Shown: piece by piece, positions 8,868 to 15,390 of the stretch
Position numbering within the stretch: position 1 is the first letter of the stretch
Layout: every line of letters begins with the position of its first letter
Source: Acidobacteriota bacterium
GTDB taxonomy: Bacteria; Acidobacteriota; Thermoanaerobaculia; Multivoradales; Multivoraceae
Length of the DNA: 64,000 nucleotides
Assembly: GCA_003388555.1 (NCBI GenBank)
Contig: QQVD01000006.1
Span: forward strand, 124,001 to 188,000
Direction: 5' to 3'
Notes under the pieces: generated by a model
Databases searched by the model: none
Told to the model about the DNA's origin: nothing
Seen by the model: only the letters and a program-made list of their open reading frames with translations
Made by a program: the position numbers and the translations under genes

Positions 8868-9728
8868 TCAGAGCCGACGGAGGTAGCGCTCGGGACACTG
8901 CAGGAAGGAGCGGGTGAGCGCGACGTGCTCGACCTCCTCCCAGGCGACCGGACGGATCCCGCCGTCGTCGAAGTGCAGGAGCTCGGCGCCGGGCAACGCC
9001 ATCAGAATCGGTGAGTGGGTGGCGATCAGGAACTGGCTGCCCGCATCCGCCTGCTGCGAGAGCAGCCGCAGCAGCGCCAGCACCCGGATGGGGCTGAGCG
9101 GCGTTTCCGGCTCGTCGAGCAGGTAGAGCCCTCCCGCCACCAGGCGCTGGCCGAGCAGGTCGAGGAACGACTCCCCGTGCGAGCGCGCATCCGGCTGCTC
9201 GCCGTAGCGACCGTCGAAGGCGCTGCGCTGACCGCGCGCCGCTCCGGCCGCGAGCTGTTGGGCCAGGCTGCCGTCGGGGTAGCGGTCGCGAAACTCTCGC
9301 TCGAGCTCGGCCAGGTAGGCCTGCTCGCGCACCACCCGCTTGGTGAACCCGAAGGCGTCCTCGGCGCGGAAGAAGGTCTTGGTCCGCGGGCGGAGGCTGC
9401 CGAACACCGCGACGAGCTCGGCCCGGAGGCAGCGGGCAGCCTCCAACGTCGGATCACGCTCGAGGTCGTCGCTACCCATCGCCACGCAGCCGCACAAGAG
9501 GGCGATCGCCTCGAGCAGGGTCGACTTGCCGCTCCCGTTCTCACCGACGAAGAAGGTGATCGGACGGTTCAGCGCCAGCTGGTCGAGCTCGCGCAGCACC
9601 GGCAGCGCGAACGGGAAGTCGCTGCGCTCGCTGCGCATCGACCGGCGCCACCGCACGGCGCGCAGGAACGGGGCAGACGCCCCGCCGGGTCCCGCCGCGC
9701 GCCGCTCCTGCCTCTTCGTGGGCGTCAT
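8868..9728 (-). CDS. AAA family ATPase (COG3910-like predicted ATPase)
   Basis: A 286-residue ABC-type ATPase head. Walker A is GENGSGKST at residues 62-70, directly after the ITFFVGE strand. A signature-like SHGESFLDLL and Walker B with switch, LYLLDEPETPLSP, follow in the second half; FLIATHSPIL is the H-loop. Unlike SMC/RecF proteins it lacks a long coiled coil, and no nuclease (TOPRIM) domain is attached. The family is widespread and its role is unknown; phage-defence relatives exist but have a partner, which is not seen here. An internal ATG at residue 31 is an alternative start. The gene is divergent from the sigma/anti-sigma fusion. Confidence 0.85.
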   Translation of the reverse strand: MTPTKRQERRAAGPGGASAPFLRAVRWRRSMRSERSDFPFALPVLRELDQLALNRPITFFVGENGSGKSTLLEAIALLCGCVAMGSDDLERDPTLEAARCLRAELVAVFGSLRPRTKTFFRAEDAFGFTKRVVREQAYLAELEREFRDRYPDGSLAQQLAAGAARGQRSAFDGRYGEQPDARSHGESFLDLLGQRLVAGGLYLLDEPETPLSPIRVLALLRLLSQQADAGSQFLIATHSPILMALPGAELLHFDDGGIRPVAWEEVEHVALTRSFLQCPERYLRRL

Positions 9729-9834
9729 CTGGCGCACCGTACACCAGCCGCCGCTGATACGTTCGCGGCGAGCATCGAACGCATCGCGAAGCGCCGATCC
9801 AGCCGACCGACACCGGGCGAGCGGAGACCACGCC

Positions 9835-11124
9835 TTGAGCACCACCGAAGCCGAGCTCAAACGTCGACACGAGAACGAGGTCGAACGCCTGCTCCGGGAA
9901 CAGGGAGCGTGGCTCAGGGAGACGATCGAAGACCTCTGCGGTCAGACGGCCGGCGAGCACATCGACCGCGTCGAGGAGGCCGTGCGGCGCGAGCTGTGGC
10001 GAACCCTCAACGAAGCCGAGGAGGCGCGGCAGGTCTCGCGCAGCCGGGTCCACGCCACGGCGTCGGTTGCCGCGTTGGACGAGCTGCGGCACCTGCAGGC
10101 GAGCGGTGCCTGCCCCCAGCCTGCGGCGGGCGACGAGGGCGATCGCGCGGAGCGCGCGGCGGCGGGCGCGGCTCTGCGCCAGCGCATCGAGCGACTGCCG
10201 ACCTCGCGCCGGACCGCCATCAAGCTGCATCTGCAAGGCTTTCACGCCACCGAGGTCGCCTCGTTCCTGGGCTGGAACGTCCGCCGCACCGGTCCGCGCC
10301 TGCAGCGGGCACTCCGGGCGGTCCGCGGCGGAGCCGTCGACGGGACTTCGTGGGACCCCCTCGGGGTGCGCTCCCTGTACGTCGAGCAGACCCGCAGGCA
10401 CGGCGACCGCGACCAGTGTCCGACCCCGGCCGCGCTCCTCGAGCTTTCGCGAGGCGACGCCGACGCCGAGGAGCGACGCCGTTGCGGAAGGCACATGGCC
10501 GACTGCTCCGACTGCAGCGGCGAGTACCGGTCCCTGCAGCGCCATCCTCTCCAGGAGTGGAGCTCTACCGCGACGCCGAGACAGGACGCGTTGCGGCCGT
10601 TCAACCGCACCCTGCACCGCTGGTGCACCGTGGCGGCGACCACGGGGTTGCTGCTGACCCTGGCGATGGCCTTCTGGCAGACGAGCCTGCTGACGACGAT
10701 CGAGGCTGGTGCCGCGAAGCGCCCGGACGGCGACGACGCGGATCTGCCGCAGCCGCCTCCCTACGCCGTGCTCGGCGAGCCTCCGGCGCTGCTCGCCTGG
10801 CCGGCCGATCCGTCTGCCGCCGACCGGCCGCAGCGCTTCGACGACGTCCCGGCACGCTACCGCGTGCGCCTCTTCGATCCTCAGGGCGCTCTGCTCGACG
10901 ATGCGACGCTGCTGGCGCAGAACTCCTACCTGCTGCCGGGGGCGGTCAGGGAGCGCCTCTCCGCCGGCGGTCGCTTCCTGTGGACCGTCGACTCGGCGCT
11001 GCAACGGATCGGCCCGCTCTGGTTCGAGATCCGAGTCCCGACGGAGGGGCAGCCGGCCGGCGGCGAGGAGTCCGCCAGCGGGCCACCGCCGCTGCCGTCC
11101 GCAGCGTCGAGGGGCGTAGGATGA
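9835..11124 (+). CDS. ECF sigma factor fused to a membrane zinc-finger anti-sigma factor
   Basis: One 429-residue chain joins two proteins that are normally separate. Residues 45-90 match sigma-70 region 2 in its ECF form (VRRELWRTLNEAEEA, TASVAALDELRHL). Residues 112-165 are a region 4 helix-turn-helix (RIERLPTSRRTAIKLHLQGF, ATEVASFLGW). Residues 195-227 hold a zf-HC2 anti-sigma motif with Cys195, His220, Cys224 and Cys227. A membrane helix lies at about 265-281, and residues 308-402 form the extracytoplasmic domain common to anti-sigma factors of this lineage (LLAWPAD, YRVRLFDPQG, RFLWTVDS). TTG is the start, with GGAG 8 nt upstream; no in-frame ATG is suitable. Region 2 is somewhat degenerate. 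The MscS gene follows after 4 bp. Confidence 0.8.
   Translation: MSTTEAELKRRHENEVERLLREQGAWLRETIEDLCGQTAGEHIDRVEEAVRRELWRTLNEAEEARQVSRSRVHATASVAALDELRHLQASGACPQPAAGDEGDRAERAAAGAALRQRIERLPTSRRTAIKLHLQGFHATEVASFLGWNVRRTGPRLQRALRAVRGGAVDGTSWDPLGVRSLYVEQTRRHGDRDQCPTPAALLELSRGDADAEERRRCGRHMADCSDCSGEYRSLQRHPLQEWSSTATPRQDALRPFNRTLHRWCTVAATTGLLLTLAMAFWQTSLLTTIEAGAAKRPDGDDADLPQPPPYAVLGEPPALLAWPADPSAADRPQRFDDVPARYRVRLFDPQGALLDDATLLAQNSYLLPGAVRERLSAGGRFLWTVDSALQRIGPLWFEIRVPTEGQPAGGEESASGPPPLPSAASRGVG
11117..11122 (+). promoter_or_regulatory. -10-like TAGGAT box placed for a leaderless mscS transcript
   Basis: TAGGAT ends 6 nt before the MscS ATG at 11129, overlapping the end of the sigma/anti-sigma gene. 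The transcription start would fall on the ATG. No other ribosome-binding site is seen. Positional inference. Confidence 0.4.
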
Positions 11125-11128
11125 GCGC

Positions 11129-12016
11129 ATGACCTGGCAGCAGCTGCTGACCCGCCTGCGCGAGATCCTCTCCACGGAGCTGTTCGGCATCGGCGACGAG
11201 CGGATCGTCACCGTCGGCACCCTGGTGGTCGTCGGCCTGATCCTGCTGATCAGCTGGTGGATCTCGCGCCTGCTCCAGGTCGCGGTGGTCAAATCGCTGC
11301 GCCGCGCCAGCAACTACGACGAAGGGACGATCCAGGCGTTCCGCCGCCTGGTGCGCTACGTGGTCACCGTCGGCGGCCTCTCGATCGCCATCCACACCCT
11401 GGGCATCAACCTCAGCGCGCTTTTCGCCGCCGGCGCCTTCTTCGCCGTCGCGATCGGCTTCGCGATGCAGAACATCACCGCCAACTGGGTGTCCGGGATC
11501 ATCCTGCTCGGCGAGCGCACCATCAAGCCCGGCGACATCATCGAGTTCGACGGTCGTCTGGTGCAGGTGCGGGACATGAACATGCGAGTGACCGTGGCGC
11601 GCACCCTCGACGACGAGGACCTGATCATCCCCAACTCCTCGCTCGCTCAGGCAGCGGTCAAGAACTACACCTTCCGCGACCAGGCGACGCGGGTACGGGC
11701 CCAGGTCGGCGTCGCGTACTCCTCCGACGTCGCTCAGGTGCGTCAGGTCCTGCAGCGCACCGGCGAGGAGATCCCCTGGCGCACCGACCGCACGCCGAAC
11801 GTCCAGCTCACCGGCTTCGGCTCGTCGTCGGTCGACTGGGAGCTCTCGGTGTGGATCGAGAACCCGTGGAACCTGCGCAACGCCCAGTCCGATCTGCGCC
11901 AGGCCGTGTGGTTCGCGCTCAAGGACGCCGACATCACGATCGCATTCCCGCAGCTCGATCTGCATCTGGACGAAGGCCTCACCGAGGCGCTGCGCACCGG
12001 AGGCAGGAGCACGTGA
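11129..12016 (+). CDS. Small-conductance mechanosensitive channel (MscS family)
   Basis: A 295-residue inner-membrane channel that opens on membrane tension to release solutes. Membrane helices lie at about residues 27-47, 74-90 and 94-118; the pore helix region carries FFAVAIGFAMQNITANWVSG, the conserved MscS element. The beta domain follows with GERTIKPGDIIEFDG and LIIPNSSLAQAAVKNYTF, and a C-terminal mixed domain. Size equals E. coli MscS (286). The gene is 4 bp after the sigma/anti-sigma fusion, and its stop overlaps the start of the MBL hydrolase as GTGA. So a three-gene run is possible, though a separate leaderless promoter is suggested above. Confidence 0.92.
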   Translation: MTWQQLLTRLREILSTELFGIGDERIVTVGTLVVVGLILLISWWISRLLQVAVVKSLRRASNYDEGTIQAFRRLVRYVVTVGGLSIAIHTLGINLSALFAAGAFFAVAIGFAMQNITANWVSGIILLGERTIKPGDIIEFDGRLVQVRDMNMRVTVARTLDDEDLIIPNSSLAQAAVKNYTFRDQATRVRAQVGVAYSSDVAQVRQVLQRTGEEIPWRTDRTPNVQLTGFGSSSVDWELSVWIENPWNLRNAQSDLRQAVWFALKDADITIAFPQLDLHLDEGLTEALRTGGRST

Positions 12017-12954
12017 ACGCGGAGGCGGCGCTGCGCGACGTACCGCTCGGCGGCCACACCACCGCTCTGCTCGGCGTCGACGACGGCAAGTACCCCGACG
12101 CCAACGGCCTGCTCGTGGTCGGCGACGAGCGGACGGTGCTGATCGAGCCGACGCTCGGTGTGCGCAGGCGGATCGAGGCGGGGGATCTGGCTGGCCACCG
12201 CCCGGAAGAGATCGACGCGGTGCTCCTGAGCCACGTGCACGAGGACCACGTGCCGGCGCTGCCACTGCTTCCGGACGCCGACTGCTGGGTGCACGAGGAC
12301 GACCGCGGCGGGCTCGACGACCTCGACGCCTTCCTCGATCTCTACGGCCTGCCCGAGCCGGCCCGCGCCGAGTTCCGAGAGCTGTGTATCGAACGCTTCC
12401 ACTACGCTCCCCGCCCCCGGGCGCGCGACTTCGCCGACGGCCATCGGTGGGATCTCGGCGGCGTCGTGGTGCAGGCGCTGCACACTCCTGGCCACACCCC
12501 GGGCCACTGCTTCTTCGTCGTCCAGCCCGACGAGGTCGTCTACCTCGGCGACTTCGATCTGTCGACCTTCGGCCCTTACTATGGCGACGTCGGCGGCAGC
12601 GTCGACGACTTCCTGCGCACCTGCGAGCGCGCCTCGACGCTCGACGCCCGTTGGTACGTCACCGGCCACCACAAGGCGATCGTCGAGGGCCGCGAGCGAT
12701 TCCTCGAGATGTGCAGCCGCTACGCCTCGGTGATCGCGCAGCGCGAGGAGCGACTGCTCGAGATGCTCGCCGAACCGCTCGACATCGACGAGATCGCCAG
12801 CCGGCGCCTGATCTACCGCTCACACGACGAGGGCCTCTTCGTCGACACCGTGGAGCGCCGCGCGGCGACGCTGCACCTCGAGCGTCTCGAACGCTCGGGG
12901 CTGGTGCAGCGACTGTCGGGAGATCGGAAGCGCTTCGTGGCGAGCACGGTCTGA
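12013..12954 (+). CDS. MBL-fold metallo-hydrolase
   Basis: A 313-residue metallo-beta-lactamase-fold enzyme. The metal-binding S-H-V-H-E-D-H motif is at residues 73-79 (His74, His76, Asp78, His79). The further ligands HTPGHTPGH, the Asp in YLGDFDLSTFG and His in TGHHKAI are present. A C-terminal helical domain of about 80 residues follows (IDEIASRRLIYRSH), which resembles a winged helix. Glyoxalase-II-like or lactonase-like hydrolysis is likely; substrate unknown. GTG at 12013 overlaps the MscS stop by 4 bp, and AGGAG lies just upstream, so translation is coupled. Confidence 0.88.
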   Translation: MNAEAALRDVPLGGHTTALLGVDDGKYPDANGLLVVGDERTVLIEPTLGVRRRIEAGDLAGHRPEEIDAVLLSHVHEDHVPALPLLPDADCWVHEDDRGGLDDLDAFLDLYGLPEPARAEFRELCIERFHYAPRPRARDFADGHRWDLGGVVVQALHTPGHTPGHCFFVVQPDEVVYLGDFDLSTFGPYYGDVGGSVDDFLRTCERASTLDARWYVTGHHKAIVEGRERFLEMCSRYASVIAQREERLLEMLAEPLDIDEIASRRLIYRSHDEGLFVDTVERRAATLHLERLERSGLVQRLSGDRKRFVASTV

Positions 12955-12965
12955 GGCCGCGACCG

Positions 12966-13430
12966 GTGCTCCAGGTACTGAGGACCTCCGCGGTACGGTC
13001 GCGGCGGCGGCGTGCGCCGGGGGCCACGACCGGCGGCTATTCGCTGATCGAGACGCTCGTCGCCCTGGCCCTGCTCAGCACCGCCGGGCTGGTGCTGATG
13101 ACCACCGCCTGGCAGCTGCCGCGGCTGGTCGAGCGCAGCGAGGCCAAGGTCGCCTCCCTGCGGGCGCTCGAGAGCACTCTGGAGATGGTGCGCGCCGGGC
13201 TGATCCCGCCGGTCAGCGGGGTGGTGCCGGCGGCACCGGGAACGTCGGGCGTCCGCCTGCGATCGGGGATCTCGCTGCCGATCGTGCTCGAGCTCGACGC
13301 CGACCCGACCGAGCTGCCGGAAGTCGTCGCGCTCGATCTGCGCGCCACCTACCACCTGCGCGGCAGAGCGACCACCACCACACTGTCGACCAGGGTGTGG
13401 ATCTCCGCCGAGACCGGAGCGACGCCGTGA
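12966..13430 (+). CDS. Minor pilin, PilV/GspI-like
   Basis: A 154-residue type IV prepilin-like protein. The prepilin peptidase site is G24|Y25 with Glu at mature position +5 (GYSLIETLVALALLSTAG) followed by the hydrophobic helix; the leader is basic, as expected. The C-terminal globular part is beta-rich and lacks Cys pairs. GTG at 12966 is the first start in frame after the MBL stop. Its stop overlaps the next start as GTGA, so the three pilin-like genes are translationally coupled. It probably forms part of a pilus tip or type II secretion pseudopilus, but no pilus assembly ATPase or secretin gene is in the window. Confidence 0.8.
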   Translation: MLQVLRTSAVRSRRRRAPGATTGGYSLIETLVALALLSTAGLVLMTTAWQLPRLVERSEAKVASLRALESTLEMVRAGLIPPVSGVVPAAPGTSGVRLRSGISLPIVLELDADPTELPEVVALDLRATYHLRGRATTTTLSTRVWISAETGATP

Positions 13431-13993
13431 GCCCCACAGCGCGGACTTCCCTCGCCGTCGACCCGGGTGCGCAGGCGCCGTCCCCACAGCGAGGCTTCAC
13501 CCTGCTCGAGCTCACGGTGGCATCGTTCGTCGCCATGGTCGTCCTGCTGCTGGCGGTCGACACCCTGCGGGTCAGTCTCCAGTCTGTGGTGATCGTCGGC
13601 GACGAAGCCCGGCTCCCGAGCCGCGAGTGGCCGTTGACGCTGCTGCGCCGCGACGTGCGGCGAGCTGCCGGCTTCGTCGGCTTCAGCGCCGGCTGGACCA
13701 CGGCGCCCCTGGTGCTCGAGAACGAGAGCTCGCGCATCGTCTTCTGGCGCGCCGACGACGGCCACCTGCGGCGCAGCTACCAGTCCACCGCCCCCGGCAG
13801 CGCCGCCGACCAGGGCATCGTGCTCCAGGGCGCCACGACCTGGCAGTGGCGCAGCCTCTCCGCCGAAGCGGTGCAGGTCCGCCTCGGCGTCAGCAGGCGT
13901 CGACCGCGCGCCGACGCCTGGGGCGCCAGGCGCGAGCGCGTCGAGGAGCTCGTGCTGACGCGTCGCGCCGGAGTCCGGGTGGGACGATGGTGA
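13427..13993 (+). CDS. Minor pilin, PilW/GspJ-like
   Basis: A 188-residue prepilin with a cleavage site G23|F24 and Glu +5 (GFTLLELTVASF), then a membrane helix. The globular domain resembles GspJ/PilW (LPSREWPLTLLRRDVRRAAGF, RIVFWRADDG). GTG is the start, overlapping the upstream stop; its own stop overlaps the start of the third gene by 7 bp. Role as for its neighbour: a minor subunit that would prime pilus assembly or bind substrates. Confidence 0.8.
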   Translation: MSPTARTSLAVDPGAQAPSPQRGFTLLELTVASFVAMVVLLLAVDTLRVSLQSVVIVGDEARLPSREWPLTLLRRDVRRAAGFVGFSAGWTTAPLVLENESSRIVFWRADDGHLRRSYQSTAPGSAADQGIVLQGATTWQWRSLSAEAVQVRLGVSRRRPRADAWGARRERVEELVLTRRAGVRVGRW

Positions 13994-14463
13994 ACCGCTG
14001 TCGCGAGCAGTGCCCTCGGCGGCTTCCGGAGCGACGTCTCGCCGTCGTCGGTGAACAGGGCTGGATGCTGATGACGGCGCTCTTCATGCTGCTGATCGCC
14101 ACTCTGGTCATCGGCCTGTTCGCCACCCTCGCCGCAGCCGAGGCGCGCTCGGTGCGGTTCGAGATCGATGCGGTCCGCCTCGAGGCACTGCGCGACGCGG
14201 CGCTGGCCCACGGGCTGGGCCTGGCGAGCAGCGGCGCGGTAGGACCCGGCGAGAGCGTCGACTTCTCTGTCGACATCGGCGACGCCAAGCTGTCGGGCAC
14301 GGTGTCCGAGATCACCAGCCGTCCGCGACCCGGCGGCGAAGGCGTCTACCTGATCGACGGAGAAGTGAGGGCGGGGCCCCACCGTCGGGCGGCGAGAGTG
14401 CGGCTCAACACCGTGCGTTCGCCGCCAGAGGTCAGCGGCTGGAGCCCACGGCAGCCTTGGTGA
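13987..14463 (+). CDS. PilX/GspK-like pilus assembly protein
   Basis: A 158-residue exported-type protein with one strong hydrophobic helix after a basic N-terminus (GWMLMTALFMLLIATLVIGL), as in PilX N-terminal domains, which lack the strict FTLxE motif. The remaining chain is a small beta-rich domain. ATG at 13987 overlaps the previous stop, making a V-W-X-like trio. The 3' end overlaps by 32 bp with the convergent membrane protein gene. Confidence 0.7.
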   Translation: MVNRCREQCPRRLPERRLAVVGEQGWMLMTALFMLLIATLVIGLFATLAAAEARSVRFEIDAVRLEALRDAALAHGLGLASSGAVGPGESVDFSVDIGDAKLSGTVSEITSRPRPGGEGVYLIDGEVRAGPHRRAARVRLNTVRSPPEVSGWSPRQPW

Positions 14464-14878
14464 GAAGCAGCCGCCGCAACCACTGTGCGAGACCCGCACC
14501 GAGCGGCGGGCTGAGCAGCAGGCCCAAGAGGAAGAGCCAGGCGACGTTCTTGCGCGGCAGCCGCGCCGCCGGAGCCGACAGGGCGTCGAACTCCCACAGC
14601 GCCGCCATCAGGGCGAGCAGGAAGGCGAAGAGGCAGGCGACGACGACGCCGCGGGGCGGCTCCAGCAGAGCACCGTAGACCGCGCCGACCAGGAGCACCA
14701 CCAACCAGGTGGTCACGTGCGAAGCGAGCCCGAGCGCGGCGCTGCCCTCGACCCCCGCCGCCGGGGGATCGTCGCCGCGCATCAGCGTCAGCACCAGCGC
14801 CGTCGCCAGATAGCCGACCGTCAGCAGGCCCACCACCGAACCGCGCAGAGCTCCGCCAGAGGGCTGCGAACCGCTCAT
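14432..14878 (-). CDS. Small integral membrane protein, four predicted helices
   Basis: A 148-residue protein, almost entirely hydrophobic with helices near residues 14-32, 47-70, 74-95 and 108-130. It has no recognised domain. ATG at 14878 overlaps the MaoC stop as ATGA, so it is the last gene of the leftward operon (HTH-citrate synthase, C25, MaoC, this). Its 3' end overlaps the pilX-like gene by 32 bp on the opposite strand. Confidence 0.65.
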   Translation of the reverse strand: MSGSQPSGGALRGSVVGLLTVGYLATALVLTLMRGDDPPAAGVEGSAALGLASHVTTWLVVLLVGAVYGALLEPPRGVVVACLFAFLLALMAALWEFDALSAPAARLPRKNVAWLFLLGLLLSPPLGAGLAQWLRRLLLTKAAVGSSR

Positions 14879-15375
14879 CGCCCGCCCTCGGCCAGTCGGA
14901 GCAGGTAGGACTGACGGCCTTCGAGCACCACGACGCCGTCCTGATTGCGGATCTCGACCGCCAGCACCACGACTCCCGTGGTGCGTTGAGGGCGCAGCTC
15001 GACGACCTCGAGCACCGTGCTCAGAGTGTCGCCGAGGTAGACCGGCGCCCGGAAGCGACTGCTCTGCTCGAGGAAGCCGATCAGGGCGTCGCCGACGAGG
15101 TGGGGGAAGAGGCCGGCGCCACTGGCGGCGAAGCAGCCGACCTGGAGGCCGTGCGCCAACAGATCGCGATGACCGTGCTCGGCGCAGTACCGGCGGTCGT
15201 AGTGGATCGGGTGATTGTCCCCAGAGAGAGCCTGGAAGGCCGAGAAATGGGCCGACAGCACGGTGCGCGACGGCAGCGGGAAGCGCTGTCCCAGGGTCAG
15301 CCCCTCGAAGCCCACGGGGTCGACGAGGCGGTGCCGGACGCCCGCTTCGCCTTGCGCCGCAGGACCGTCGCTCAC
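14875..15375 (-). CDS. MaoC-like hotdog-fold protein (enoyl-CoA hydratase family)
   Basis: A 166-residue MaoC-type hotdog protein, a fold used by enoyl-CoA hydratases and related acyl-CoA enzymes. The hydratase motif appears as SGDNHPIHYDRRYCAEHG followed by LLAHGLQVG, which has the Asp/His pair (D-x4-H) of the R-hydratase active site. FEGLTLGQRFPL is the start of the hot-dog domain, and RFRAPVYLGDTL is the typical second half. It lies 15 bp after the C25 gene and 4 bp overlaps the membrane gene, in the leftward operon. Substrate unknown. Confidence 0.88.
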   Translation of the reverse strand: MSDGPAAQGEAGVRHRLVDPVGFEGLTLGQRFPLPSRTVLSAHFSAFQALSGDNHPIHYDRRYCAEHGHRDLLAHGLQVGCFAASGAGLFPHLVGDALIGFLEQSSRFRAPVYLGDTLSTVLEVVELRPQRTTGVVVLAVEIRNQDGVVVLEGRQSYLLRLAEGGR

Positions 15376-15390
15376 CGAGCCCGCTCCGCC

